The notes beneath the pieces are model-generated. The model worked only from the letters and a program-made list of their open reading frames with translations. It was not told where the DNA came from and did not search any database. Shown here one piece after another: positions 37,228-45,783 of a stretch of DNA of 64,000 bases (position 1 is its first letter; every line of letters starts with the position of its first letter). The DNA comes from Chryseobacterium sp. (GTDB lineage: Bacteria > Bacteroidota > Bacteroidia > Flavobacteriales > Weeksellaceae): assembly GCA_031277615.1 (NCBI GenBank), contig JAITMC010000040.1:1-64000 (forward strand), in the 5' to 3' direction. Position numbers and translations under genes: made by a program.

Positions 37228-38163
37228 TCACGATTGCCTTTTAAACGATGTTCTATCCTTTTGAGGAATAAATGTCCAGGCTAATATTCTGCTGATTTTC
37301 TGGCCCTGAGCCATTTCAATGATTCTGAAATCAACGGCTTTTACTTTCCGGATGAGGGCTTTTAACGGATAAAGGTTCTCACCTTTTGAAACCAGGCAGG
37401 TAAACCATAAAACCTGTGATGAAAAAGCAGAACTTTCTGTAATCATGTTTGAGATAAAGGCAAGCTCTCCTCCTTCACACCATAATTCGGACTGCTGACC
37501 ACCAAAATTGAACACCGGCTTTTTGGATTTTGTCTGCCCCAGATTTTTCCTTTTCCTGAAATTTCCCTTTAAAGCGGCTTCCTCGGAATCATGAAAAGGA
37601 GGATTGCACATCGAAAACATATACTTTTCCCCGGAATCCAGAATATTTTTGAATATATGACGGGAGTCGGGCTGATGTTTTAACTGAATCACCGGTAAAA
37701 GATCAGGATTCTGATCTACAATACGTTGTGCATTGTCCAGAGAATCCCTGTTAATATCGGTTCCGGTCATTTTCCACCCGTAAGACCGGTTTGCAAGCAA
37801 AGGATAAACAAGATTGGCGCCTGTTCCGATATCCAGGCCGTTTACGGAAGTACCTGTAGGAACAGCAGGCAGATGTTCTGCCAGTAAATCGGCAAGATAA
37901 TGGATGTAATCTGCTCTTCCCGGAATAGGCGGACACAAATTAGCTTCCGGAATATCCCAGTTTCTGACCTGATAAAAATGTAAAAGCAGTGCTTTGTTGA
38001 GTAATTTCACCGCCTTAGGAAGGCTGAAATTGATAGTTGCCGTTTGATAGGCATTCACAAATACATAATGTTTCAGTTCTGGCACACAGGAAATGAGCTG
38101 CTCAAAATCATAGGGATCACGATGCAGATTTCTTGTGTGCAGACTGAATTTTTCATTGGCCAT
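37228..38163 (-). CDS. rlmF: 23S rRNA (adenine-N6)-methyltransferase RlmF
   Basis: A 311-residue SAM-dependent methyltransferase of the RlmF (YbiN) family, which modifies A1618 of 23S rRNA in E. coli. The family start (LHTRNLHRDPYDFEQLI), the SAM-binding GLDIGTGANLVYPLLA, and the catalytic MCNPPFHDSEEAA are clear. Length is standard. It lies three bases after the cytochrome c gene on the same strand, so they share a transcript, probably without functional link. Confidence 0.95.
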   Translation of the reverse strand: MANEKFSLHTRNLHRDPYDFEQLISCVPELKHYVFVNAYQTATINFSLPKAVKLLNKALLLHFYQVRNWDIPEANLCPPIPGRADYIHYLADLLAEHLPAVPTGTSVNGLDIGTGANLVYPLLANRSYGWKMTGTDINRDSLDNAQRIVDQNPDLLPVIQLKHQPDSRHIFKNILDSGEKYMFSMCNPPFHDSEEAALKGNFRKRKNLGQTKSKKPVFNFGGQQSELWCEGGELAFISNMITESSAFSSQVLWFTCLVSKGENLYPLKALIRKVKAVDFRIIEMAQGQKISRILAWTFIPQKDRTSFKRQS

Positions 38164-38166
38164 ATT

Positions 38167-38541
38167 TTATTTCTTCTGGCTTAAAATATAGGCAACCATT
38201 TTTTTGGCTTCTTCTTTAGAGACCTGTGGATGGGGCGCCATCGGAACGCTTCCCCAAACTCCGCTTCCGCCTTCTATAATCTTGGAAGCCAGCAGTTCAA
38301 TATCCTTTTCAGAATACTTTTCTGCAATTTCCTTATAAGAAGGTCCTATCATTCTCTCATTAACGGCATGGCATCCCGAACAGTCCAATGTTCCGATAAT
38401 CTGTTCGCCGGAAAGATCAGCCTTTGCCGGTTCCGAAGCCGCAGCGGTTTCAGAAGGCAGGCTTTCCACAGCCGCATTTTCTTTTTTAGAACAGGAAAGG
38501 ATCAGAAATCCCGTCATCCCTGCTAAAAGTAATTTTTTCAT
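38167..38541 (-). CDS. small c-type cytochrome lipoprotein
   Basis: A 124-residue protein with a lipoprotein signal (LILSC, Cys17), an Ala/Glu-rich linker and a class I cytochrome c domain. The haem motif is CSGCH (Cys54, Cys57, His58), with Met101 in VPMAPHP as the likely sixth ligand. It should shuttle electrons at a periplasm-facing membrane. The start ATG shares one base with the stop of the upstream 73-residue lipoprotein gene (TAATG). Confidence 0.9.
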   Translation of the reverse strand: MKKLLLAGMTGFLILSCSKKENAAVESLPSETAAASEPAKADLSGEQIIGTLDCSGCHAVNERMIGPSYKEIAEKYSEKDIELLASKIIEGGSGVWGSVPMAPHPQVSKEEAKKMVAYILSQKK

Positions 38542-38762
38542 TATTTCTTTGCTGTAGAATCTGTTTTAGCAGCTTCAGGAGCAGCCGTTGCAGGAGCGGC
38601 AGCCGGTGTTGCAGCAGGTTTAGCCGTAGAGTCAGCAGCTACAGTTGGAGCCTCAGGTTCAGGGAGCATAGTATTGCTGTCCTGTAATGAATGATCTGGT
38701 TTTTTAGAGCAGCTTACAGCTAATAAACCTCCGATAAATGCGATTGCTAATACTTTTTTCAT
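38541..38762 (-). CDS. small low-complexity lipoprotein
   Basis: A 73-residue lipoprotein: signal with lipobox LAVSC (Cys18), then a Pro/Ala/Thr-rich disordered tail. No domain. Its stop codon overlaps the start of the cytochrome gene, and both have similar lipoprotein leaders and Ala-rich linkers. It may act as a partner or spacer for the cytochrome; this rests only on coupling. Confidence 0.75.
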   Translation of the reverse strand: MKKVLAIAFIGGLLAVSCSKKPDHSLQDSNTMLPEPEAPTVAADSTAKPAATPAAAPATAAPEAAKTDSTAKK

Positions 38763-38784
38763 TATTTTTTCTATAAAATTTAGA

Positions 38785-38792
38785 CAAAAATA
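38785..38792 (-). promoter_or_regulatory. -7 promoter box of the cytochrome/rlmF transcript
   Basis: TATTTTTG on the minus strand, 22 bases before the ATG at 38762. Confidence 0.5.
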
Positions 38793-39072
38793 TAAAAAAT
38801 AAGTGTTTTAGCTCATGACATCTGCCCACAATGATCATATTTTATTTTAAAATCATCCGCTACATACTGTTTTTATATCTGCAAACATTTTCCCGGCTTA
38901 TTTGTTTGCCATCAATATGGTTTCATGATCATTCAATTTTTTTCTCTAATTTGGTCTTTAGAAACGAGGATTGAACGATGAAATCAGGTATTTTATAACT
39001 CAATTGCCTTTAATTACTAAAAAAAACAAAAACCCATTGAAAATAGATTATTATATAGAAAGGAAATCCAAC

Positions 39073-39612
39073 ATGAAAATGATCTGGATCTGCTTCATTT
39101 CGGGTTTCATCCTCTTATTTTTCACTATTAAAATCTCCATTACTGCATTCACAAGTCCGGATAAGACCGTAGAAATAAAAGGGGTTTTAAAAGAAGATAT
39201 TACAATCAGAAAAGGAAGAAGAGGAAGCAGAACCTTAGTGATTCTGTTAAAAGAATATCCGGAAATTAAATTTGAAATTGGCAATATTGCGACAGGGAAA
39301 ACCTATGTTGATGAGTTAATGTCTGAAAAAAAAGCGAATGACAGCCTCCATTTTTCTATTGAAAATAAAGAATTTAAAAGTAAAATTTTAAAATCAGAAA
39401 AAGTTCCTTTTCCAGACAATTATCTCCGGAAAAATACCATCGATATTCTGGCCGTTCATCAAGGAAGTCTTCAGTACCTGACTTTGGAAGATTACCACGA
39501 GGTGCATCAGAAGAACCGGTATTTAATGATTTCTTTTTTTGGAGGTTTAGCACTTCTTATGCTGTTTGCAGGAATCAAAGGAGCGCAATATTACAAAAAC
39601 CACTATCGGTAG
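39073..39612 (+). CDS. two-helix membrane protein, unknown
   Basis: A 179-residue protein from the ATG at 39073 (the frame extends to a TTG at 38971, but the added 34 residues look non-coding). One transmembrane helix at each end (WICFISGFILLFFTIKISI; MISFFGGLALLMLFAGI) with a soluble Lys-rich region between, a layout similar to DUF3592 proteins. Function unknown. It ends just before the trp promoter. Confidence 0.65.
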   Translation: MKMIWICFISGFILLFFTIKISITAFTSPDKTVEIKGVLKEDITIRKGRRGSRTLVILLKEYPEIKFEIGNIATGKTYVDELMSEKKANDSLHFSIENKEFKSKILKSEKVPFPDNYLRKNTIDILAVHQGSLQYLTLEDYHEVHQKNRYLMISFFGGLALLMLFAGIKGAQYYKNHYR

Positions 39613-39661
39613 AAAATATATTAAATTTTCAGTTTTTTATTTCCGTATCAAAAAAAATCTC

Positions 39662-39669
39662 TACATTTG
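39662..39669 (+). promoter_or_regulatory. trp operon promoter -7 box
   Basis: TACATTTG, a full match. It ends five bases before the first ATG of the leader peptide, so that ATG would be at or next to the transcription start. No clear -33 TTG is seen. Confidence 0.6.
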
Positions 39670-39673
39670 TCCC

Positions 39674-39751
39674 ATGTTAAATATCAACAACAATATGTGG
39701 TGGTGGCTTTCAAACTCTTCGTCGGGTCTGGAAGTATTGTCATGTTGTTAG
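39674..39751 (+). CDS. trpL: trp operon leader peptide
   Basis: A 25-codon frame with three adjacent Trp codons (MWWWLSN at residues 8-14), between the trp promoter and an attenuator terminator ahead of trpE. This is the ribosome-mediated attenuation design: stalling at the Trp codons when tryptophan is scarce prevents the terminator from folding. Since the first ATG almost touches the predicted transcription start, the peptide may be read from a leaderless mRNA, or from the second ATG at 39695, right before the Trp codons. A trp-leader RNA class has been described computationally in Bacteroidetes. Confidence 0.85.
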   Translation: MLNINNNMWWWLSNSSSGLEVLSCC

Positions 39752-39783
39752 TTTTACAGCAGAAATAAGCAAAAACAATATAG

Positions 39784-39816
39784 AGGCTTTGACGGATTCC
39801 GTTGAAGCCTTTTTTT
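39784..39816 (+). terminator. trpL: trp attenuator terminator
   Basis: AGGCTTTGACGG pairs along its full 12 bases with CCGTTGAAGCCT (two G-U pairs), with a 3-base loop and a T7 run. It stands 33 bases before trpE. An alternative weak pairing of 39718-39726 with 39788-39796 might serve as antiterminator. Confidence 0.85.
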
Positions 39817-39849
39817 ATGATTTAATCTAAATACAAAATAAAACAGCAA

Positions 39850-41274
39850 ATGTCTATTCAAAAAATTAAAATAAAGACCATTTCCAGGAAAATGCTGGGA
39901 GATCTTCATACTCCGATGAATATGTATCTTCAGATCAGGGATCGGTTCCGGGATACGATTTTACTGGAAAGTTCGGATTCTAAAAATATCGACCATAACT
40001 TTTCGTTTATTGCCGTGAATGCCGTTGCCGGAATAGAAGTGAAAAACCTCAGCGAGTTTGAAATCAAACTTCCGGATTCTGCTCCTGTGAAACAATTGAT
40101 CGGAGAGAGAAATATCACTGAAATATTTGAAGATTTCCGGACGGCTTTTGAGTGTGAGCCTTCAACTGATCCTGTTGAGCAGACTGCCCAGAGTCTTTTC
40201 GGATATACCAGTTTTGAGGCCGTACAGTTTTTTGAAAATATCAGCCTGAAGCCACAAAGCCCCGAAGTAGAAATTCCGATCCTCCGTTACAGATTATACC
40301 AGTATGTTATTGCCATCAATCACTATAATGATGAAATGCATATCATTGAAAACCTGATTGGTGGTGTAAAATCAGAGGTATATTTACTGGAAAGCCTGAT
40401 CAATAATCAGAATACACCGGTCTACCCTTTCGAAAAAACCAGCGATGAAACCTCCAATCTTACTGATGAAGAATATATAGAACTGGTAAAAACAGCACAG
40501 AAACACTGTATGCGGGGCGATGTATTTCAGCTGGTTTTAAGCAGAAGATTCGAGCAGAAGTTTAAAGGCGATGAATTCAATGTATACCGCGCTTTAAGGA
40601 ATATCAACCCTTCACCCTATCTTTTCTTTTTTGATTACGGAAATTATAAATTATTCGGGTCCAGCCCGGAAAGCCAACTGATCATTAAAGACGGAAAAGC
40701 CATCATCCATCCTATTGCCGGAACTTTTAAAAGAACGGGAGATTTTGAAACCGACCTTCAGTCCGTTGAAGCTTTAAAAAATGATCCGAAAGAAAACGCG
40801 GAACATACCATGCTGGTCGATCTGGCGAGAAACGACCTCGGTAAACTGGGTAAGAATGTAACGGTTACCAAGCTGAAAGAAATCCAGTTTTTTTCCCACG
40901 TTATTCATATGGTGAGTGAAGTCACCGCAGAACTTCAGGACAACATCAATCCTCTGGATATGGTTTCGGCTACCTTTCCTCAGGGAACCTTAAGCGGTGC
41001 TCCCAAACATAAAGCCCTTCAGCTGATCAATCAATATGAAAAAGATTCCCGTGGCTATTACGGAGGCTGCATCGGCATGATCGGGTTAAACGGAACCTGT
41101 AATCAGGCCATTATGATCCGTACATTTCTGAGCAGAAACAATACCCTGTACTACCAGGCCGGAGCAGGACTTGTTGCTAAATCTGTCCCTGAAAATGAGC
41201 TGCAGGAAGTCAACAATAAACTGAATGCCCTGAAAAAAGCGGTAGATAAAGCAGATAAGCTGGTCAAAATCTAA
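39850..41274 (+). CDS. trpE: anthranilate synthase component I
   Basis: A 474-residue chorismate-binding enzyme; with TrpG it makes anthranilate from chorismate and glutamine. Signatures: GSSPESQLI, HPIAGTFKRTGD, LVDLARNDLGK, FPQGTLSGAPKHKAL and GGCIGMIGLNG. Typical TrpE length. First structural gene of the operon after the attenuator; 36 bases separate it from trpG. Confidence 0.95.
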   Translation: MSIQKIKIKTISRKMLGDLHTPMNMYLQIRDRFRDTILLESSDSKNIDHNFSFIAVNAVAGIEVKNLSEFEIKLPDSAPVKQLIGERNITEIFEDFRTAFECEPSTDPVEQTAQSLFGYTSFEAVQFFENISLKPQSPEVEIPILRYRLYQYVIAINHYNDEMHIIENLIGGVKSEVYLLESLINNQNTPVYPFEKTSDETSNLTDEEYIELVKTAQKHCMRGDVFQLVLSRRFEQKFKGDEFNVYRALRNINPSPYLFFFDYGNYKLFGSSPESQLIIKDGKAIIHPIAGTFKRTGDFETDLQSVEALKNDPKENAEHTMLVDLARNDLGKLGKNVTVTKLKEIQFFSHVIHMVSEVTAELQDNINPLDMVSATFPQGTLSGAPKHKALQLINQYEKDSRGYYGGCIGMIGLNGTCNQAIMIRTFLSRNNTLYYQAGAGLVAKSVPENELQEVNNKLNALKKAVDKADKLVKI

Positions 41275-41310
41275 GATTAACAGAAATCCATTATTATTAA
41301 AATTAAAAAA

Positions 41311-41922
41311 ATGAACAATACTACAGATATAAAAACAGATCAGACCTCTCCGGTTAAAGTGCTCGTTTTTGATAATTATGACAGCTTTACCTACAATCTT
41401 GTTCAGATCATTGAACGGATTCTGGGGGAAAAAGTAGATGTTGTACGAAATGATGAAATTACCCTGGAAGAAATCGGAAAATATGATAAAATCGTTCTTT
41501 CCCCAGGACCGGGAATTCCTGAGGAAGCAGGAATTTTACTGGATCTGATCAAAGAATATGCTTCCAGTAAAAGTATTTTGGGAGTATGTCTGGGTCAGCA
41601 GGCGATTGCGGAAGCTTTCGGAGGAAACCTGATCAATCTGTCAGAAATCTTCCATGGCGTAGCCACTTCAGCAGAACTGGTAAAAGAAAATACCAAGCTT
41701 TTCAGGAACCTTTCCAGTGGACTTGAAGTCGGCAGATACCACAGCTGGGCCGTTAATCCTGAAGGTTTCCCGGAGGAACTGGAAATTACTGCCGTAGATA
41801 AAGACGGTATGATCATGGCCCTGCAGCACAAAACCTATGATGTGCACGGGGTACAGTTTCACCCGGAAAGTATCTTAACCCCTGATGGAGAAGTCATTAT
41901 CCGAAATTTTTTAAATCCCTAA
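41311..41922 (+). CDS. trpG: anthranilate synthase component II (glutamine amidotransferase)
   Basis: A 203-residue class I amidotransferase that supplies ammonia to TrpE. The triad lies in LGVCLGQQAIAEAFGG (Cys) and VQFHPESIL (His, Glu). The N-terminus has a roughly 15-residue Thr-rich extension before VLVFDNYDSFTYNL; a later start is not obvious. Close spacing on both sides within the trp operon. pabA-like dual use is possible but not shown. Confidence 0.94.
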   Translation: MNNTTDIKTDQTSPVKVLVFDNYDSFTYNLVQIIERILGEKVDVVRNDEITLEEIGKYDKIVLSPGPGIPEEAGILLDLIKEYASSKSILGVCLGQQAIAEAFGGNLINLSEIFHGVATSAELVKENTKLFRNLSSGLEVGRYHSWAVNPEGFPEELEITAVDKDGMIMALQHKTYDVHGVQFHPESILTPDGEVIIRNFLNP

Positions 41923-41960
41923 AATGAAAACCTCATCTTCAACCTCTATAAAACACACAG

Positions 41961-42950
41961 ATGAAAGAAATTCTTCAATACCTGTTTAATCACCATACTT
42001 TGTCTAAATCTGAGGCCAAAGCAATCATGATTGAAATTGCCCAAAATAAATTTAATTCCGCGGAAGTCACTGCTTTTATCAGTGTATTCCTGATGCGCAA
42101 TATCACGCTGCATGAGCTGGAAGGTTTCAGAGAAGCTTTGCTGCAGATGGCTGTTCCCGTAGAGCTTTATACCCACAACACCATGGATATCGTAGGAACG
42201 GGTGGTGACGGAAAAAATACCATTAATATTTCAACACTGGCAAGCTTTATCGTAGCCGGAGCAGGACAAAAGGTAGCCAAGCACGGAAACTACGGAGCAT
42301 CAGCCACTACCGGATCATCCAATGTCATGGAAGAGCTGGGCTACCGTTTTAAAAGTGACTCCGACTCCCTGAATGAAGATCTTGAAAAAGCCAATATATG
42401 CTTTCTTCATGCTCCGTTTTTTCATCCTGCCCTGCAATCGGTGGGCGCCTTAAGGAAGTCTCTGGGACTGAGAACATTCTTTAATCTTCTGGGGCCTCTG
42501 GTGAATCCTGCGAAACCTCACTATTCGGTTATTGGTGTTTATAATCTGGAAATTGCGAGGATCTATCAATACTTACTCCAGAAAGAAAACCGGGAGTTTA
42601 TTCTCCTTCACGGACTGGATGGCTATGATGAAATCAGCCTTACTCATGACAGTAAAATAATCACCAAAAACAGTGAGGAAATTTATTCAGCTGAGGATCT
42701 TGGTTTTCATCCGGTAAGTCCTGAAAGTATCAAAGGAGGTGACACTCCTGCAGCATCGGCGCAAATCTTCAGAAATATACTGGAAGGCAAAGGTACGGAG
42801 GCTCAGAATTCGGTAGTTTTAGCCAATGCGGCTACCGCACTTTATCACACCGGTAAATCCGGCACGTATACTGAGAGCCTCGAACTGGCCCGCGAAAGCC
42901 TGTACAGCGGAAAAGCACTGAAAAGCCTGGAATTGCTGGTCAACCGTTAG
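41961..42950 (+). CDS. trpD: anthranilate phosphoribosyltransferase
   Basis: A 329-residue enzyme transferring the phosphoribosyl group to anthranilate. Key motifs: DIVGTGGDGKNTINISTLAS (PRPP-binding), KHGNYGASATTGSSNVMEELG, and the NPAKPHYSVIGVY region. Full length, in operon order after trpG. Confidence 0.95.
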   Translation: MKEILQYLFNHHTLSKSEAKAIMIEIAQNKFNSAEVTAFISVFLMRNITLHELEGFREALLQMAVPVELYTHNTMDIVGTGGDGKNTINISTLASFIVAGAGQKVAKHGNYGASATTGSSNVMEELGYRFKSDSDSLNEDLEKANICFLHAPFFHPALQSVGALRKSLGLRTFFNLLGPLVNPAKPHYSVIGVYNLEIARIYQYLLQKENREFILLHGLDGYDEISLTHDSKIITKNSEEIYSAEDLGFHPVSPESIKGGDTPAASAQIFRNILEGKGTEAQNSVVLANAATALYHTGKSGTYTESLELARESLYSGKALKSLELLVNR

Positions 42951-42997
42951 TGCTCTCATTCAATTCATCTTATATGCTTCATTAAAAAAGAAAAAAC

Positions 42998-43774
42998 ATG
43001 ACGATACTGGATACCATTATTGCGAGAAAAAAAGAGAAAGTTACTGCATCCAAAGCAAAAATTTCGATAGAACACCTGAAAAATTCAGAATTTTTTGGAA
43101 GAAAAAGTCTCTCCCTGAAAGAATCCATCCATCATAAAAATGGAATTATTGCTGAATTTAAAAGAAAATCTCCATCCAAAGGAATCATCAATGATCAGGT
43201 ACAGCCACTAGATGTGGCGACCGCATACGAAAAGTATGGCGCTTCCGGAATTTCAGTTCTTACGGATCATGATTTTTTCGGGGGAAGCTTTGATGATATT
43301 CTGACCGTCAGAAACCACGTTCATATTCCTGTTCTCAGAAAAGATTTTATGATTGATGAATATCAGTTTTACGAAGCGAAAAGTATTGGAGCAGATGCCG
43401 TTCTATTGATTGCAGCCTGTCTTTCACCGTTACAGGTTCAGGAATTCACGGACCTTGCCCATGAACTGGGGCTGGAAGTGCTGCTGGAAATTCATACTGA
43501 AGAAGAGCTTCAGCATTTTAATCCTGAAATTGACCTCGTTGGGATCAATAACCGGAATTTAAAAGATTTTAAGGTAGATCTTCAGCATTCAGTACAGTTA
43601 AAAGAACTGCTTCCAAAAGATACCCTGTCTGTAGCGGAAAGCGGCATCTACAGTTTGGAGGATTTTCAGTATTTAAAGGATAAAGGGTTCGACGGTTTTC
43701 TGATGGGAGAATATTTTATGAAAAATGAAGACCCCATGAAAGCATTTGAAGAATTCAGCCTGCAAATAAAATAA
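42998..43774 (+). CDS. trpC: indole-3-glycerol phosphate synthase
   Basis: A 258-residue TIM-barrel enzyme that cyclises the phosphoribosyl-anthranilate product. Signatures: IIAEFKRKSPSKGII, VPVLRKDFMIDEYQ, LVGINNRNLKDF and SVAESGIYS. Separate from TrpF here, not fused. In frame within the operon, 47 bases after trpD. Confidence 0.95.
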   Translation: MTILDTIIARKKEKVTASKAKISIEHLKNSEFFGRKSLSLKESIHHKNGIIAEFKRKSPSKGIINDQVQPLDVATAYEKYGASGISVLTDHDFFGGSFDDILTVRNHVHIPVLRKDFMIDEYQFYEAKSIGADAVLLIAACLSPLQVQEFTDLAHELGLEVLLEIHTEEELQHFNPEIDLVGINNRNLKDFKVDLQHSVQLKELLPKDTLSVAESGIYSLEDFQYLKDKGFDGFLMGEYFMKNEDPMKAFEEFSLQIK

Positions 43775-43800
43775 CCTGATCTCTATTTTTAATAGCTATA

Positions 43801-44481
43801 ATGAATATAACAATGATCAACCTTTCCTCCAAACTTAAAGTCTGCGGCCTGACGCAACCTGATCAGATCAAGGAACTTATTTCAATGAAAATCGATTTCC
43901 TGGGGTTTATATTTTATGAAAAATCACCAAGATATGTGCTTCATCATCTGTCCTTAAAAGATATTTCTGAGATTGATCATCCCGGAAAAACAGGTGTTTT
44001 CGTTAATGAAGAAACAGACCGGATTGTGGAATCTGCAACCACAGCAGGTCTTCATTTTATTCAGCTGCATGGCGATGAAAATAAAGATTTCGTCCATCAT
44101 TTAAAAGAAAAGCTTCCACCGAAAACTGAAATCATAAAGGTCATACGGATCGGAAATCATGATCAGGAAGCCAGACATACAATACAGAACCTCCTGAACG
44201 ATTTCTGCACGTCGATAAGCTATTTTCTTTTCGATACAGACAGTTCTGCATTCGGAGGAACAGGAAAACAGTTTGAATGGTCTCTATTAAATGAACTGGA
44301 AATCCCCCTTCCCTATTTTCTGAGCGGCGGTATTTCCGAAGATCATTTTGAAAATATTCAACATCTCAAACAAAAGCCATTCGCAATAGATATCAACTCA
44401 AAATTTGAAACCTCTCCGGGACATAAAGATGTAAAAAAAATAAAAAAACTATTCCGGGAGAGTCCCGAAGGGACGATTTAA
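43801..44481 (+). CDS. trpF: phosphoribosylanthranilate isomerase, C-terminus from a REP repeat
   Basis: A 226-residue TIM-barrel isomerase. Motifs: KVCGLTQPDQI (catalytic Cys), GVFVNEETD, QLHGDE, LFDTDSSAFGGTGKQFEW and FLSGGISEDHF. The barrel ends near residue 213; the last residues FRESPEGTI and the stop codon lie inside a copy of the REP-type repeat (44450-44511). The REP insertion therefore replaced the original 3' end of the gene while keeping it in frame. A start at the fifth codon (MINLSS) is also possible. Confidence 0.93.
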   Translation: MNITMINLSSKLKVCGLTQPDQIKELISMKIDFLGFIFYEKSPRYVLHHLSLKDISEIDHPGKTGVFVNEETDRIVESATTAGLHFIQLHGDENKDFVHHLKEKLPPKTEIIKVIRIGNHDQEARHTIQNLLNDFCTSISYFLFDTDSSAFGGTGKQFEWSLLNELEIPLPYFLSGGISEDHFENIQHLKQKPFAIDINSKFETSPGHKDVKKIKKLFRESPEGTI

Positions 44482-44511
44482 CAAAGAATCGGATAACGTC
44501 CGATTAGATTG
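44450..44511 (+). repeat. REP-type repeat, copy 1
   Basis: Identical over 62 bases to 44555-44616, 105 bases apart. Contains two perfect hairpins: GTCCC-gaa-GGGAC and AATCGGA-taacg-TCCGATT. Its first 32 bases overlap the end of trpF. Confidence 0.85.
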
Positions 44512-44554
44512 AGCACAAAACCAAATAACAATCCGATTAAAAAAAAATAAAAAT

Positions 44555-44616
44555 TATTCCGGGAGAGTCCCGAAGGGACGATTTAACAAAGAATCGGATA
44601 ACGTCCGATTAGATTG
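44555..44616 (+). repeat. REP-type repeat, copy 2
   Basis: Exact 62-base copy of 44450-44511. The A-rich sequence before it also resembles that of copy 1, so a tandem duplication of about 105 bases is likely. Confidence 0.85.
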
Positions 44617-44678
44617 TACAGAGAATCGGATAACATCCGATTAAATTAAACACAAAAAAAACACAAAAAACACAAAAA

Positions 44679-45131
44679 ATGCCACAATCATTAGTAAAAA
44701 ATTATCTTCATCTGGTTTTCAGCACCAAATACCGGGAAGATTTCATTGATGAAGCCATAGAAAAAGAACTGTTTTCCTATATTGCTGTTCTGTGCCGGGA
44801 TTTTGAAAGCAAAGCATTACAGATCGGAGGAACAGATGATCATATTCATATTCTGTGTCTGCTTTCACGAAAGATTGCTTTAATGAAGCTGGTTCAGGAA
44901 GTTAAGTCTCATTCATCAAAGTGGATCAAAACCAAAGGACCGAAGTATGAGAACTTTTTCTGGCAGGACGGATATGCTGCATTTTCGGTAAGCAGAAAAG
45001 AAGTTCGTGCAATCACTGATTATATAAAAAATCAGCGTCTTCATCATCAGAAACAGAAATTTAAAGATGAAGTGATTGAATTACTGGATCAGCACGAGAT
45101 TGAATATGATGAAAAATACCTTTGGGACTAA
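44679..45131 (+). CDS. IS200/IS605-like Y1 transposase, REP-associated (RAYT)
   Basis: A 150-residue HUH-type single-strand transposase. The metal-binding motif is DDHIHIL (His55, His57), and the catalytic tyrosine is Tyr115 in AITDYIKNQRLHH. The start LHLVFSTKYREDFI and the segment FFWQDGYAAFSVS are typical of TnpA_REP proteins. All catalytic residues are present, so it may be active, perhaps on REP sequences. No TnpB is adjacent. It lies within the trp operon and reads in the same direction. Confidence 0.92.
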   Translation: MPQSLVKNYLHLVFSTKYREDFIDEAIEKELFSYIAVLCRDFESKALQIGGTDDHIHILCLLSRKIALMKLVQEVKSHSSKWIKTKGPKYENFFWQDGYAAFSVSRKEVRAITDYIKNQRLHHQKQKFKDEVIELLDQHEIEYDEKYLWD

Positions 45132-45205
45132 TCACTGAAACAAAGATGAAAATCTGACGACAGATGATGATACCCCGCAAAGGACTCCATCCTTTGCGCC
45201 GAAAA

Positions 45206-45228
45206 TTAAATCGTCCCTTCGGGACTCT
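45206..45228 (-). repeat. REP-type repeat, inverted copy
   Basis: Exact inverse of the first REP hairpin region (AGAGTCCCGAAGGGACGATT followed by TAA), closing the cassette on the right. Confidence 0.85.
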
Positions 45229-45246
45229 CTAAAAAAAAACAAATAA

Positions 45247-45783
45247 ATGATGAATATCCATCAATTAAAAAAAACATTTTATAAAACACTCTTTCCGCCG
45301 AAATTCGGAAATGAGAAAATACAGGCTCTGTACAATTTTGTTTCACAGAATGACAGAGATGTGGAATACTGGACTATAGACGGGCCTCTTCTTGAGTTCA
45401 TCAACATCATTAAAAGTTTTGAAGAAAGTGATGTTCAGTATTTCTTTGAAAGGATTCACTTATGGAACAGTTATTATCTGGTGATTATTTCTGATAAATT
45501 TTTAGACAGCCATGTTAAGGCCAATGTGAAATATGATTTGGGAAAAATATATGCTAAGGTTTTTCTGCTTTATGAAGATTCTGATCCGTATTTTTTAATT
45601 GATAATCTGGAAATTGCGGTCACTTTATATGATTCAAAAATAGATGTAGCCACCTGGATTGACCTGGCGAATAAAGTTGAACTTCTTTATCACAAAAAAC
45701 TGATTCCTGTGCAGCAATACAAGTATAATCAAGACTTTATCAATAAATTTATCCATGAATTACTTGATCAGAAAAACGGATGA
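45247..45783 (+). CDS. hypothetical protein in the trp operon
   Basis: A 178-residue, mostly helical, soluble protein with many Tyr, Asp and Phe. No family recognised; it may be a helical-repeat protein. It begins 18 bases after the right REP copy and overlaps the next gene (acetyltransferase) by 29 bases, so these two are translationally linked. It may have arrived with, or been carried by, the mobile cassette, or be an old part of the operon. Confidence 0.65.
   Translation: MMNIHQLKKTFYKTLFPPKFGNEKIQALYNFVSQNDRDVEYWTIDGPLLEFINIIKSFEESDVQYFFERIHLWNSYYLVIISDKFLDSHVKANVKYDLGKIYAKVFLLYEDSDPYFLIDNLEIAVTLYDSKIDVATWIDLANKVELLYHKKLIPVQQYKYNQDFINKFIHELLDQKNG

Larger units (their letters stand above)
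44450..45228 (+). mobile_element. REP-associated tyrosine transposase (RAYT) cassette in the trp operon
   Basis: A Y1 transposase gene lies between two direct REP copies on its left (44450-44511, 44555-44616; a third partial at 44621-44645) and one inverted REP copy on its right (45206-45228). An extra 8-bp hairpin, CGCAAAGG/CCTTTGCG (45176-45198), lies on the right. This is the usual layout of RAYT-REP units. It sits between trpF and the accessory genes ahead of trpB, in the direction of transcription. Confidence 0.75.

Noticed and set aside
38971-39072. N-terminal extension of the two-helix protein from a TTG codon
   Set aside because: ATG at 39073 gives a normal membrane N-terminus; the extension is Lys/Asn-rich with no support.
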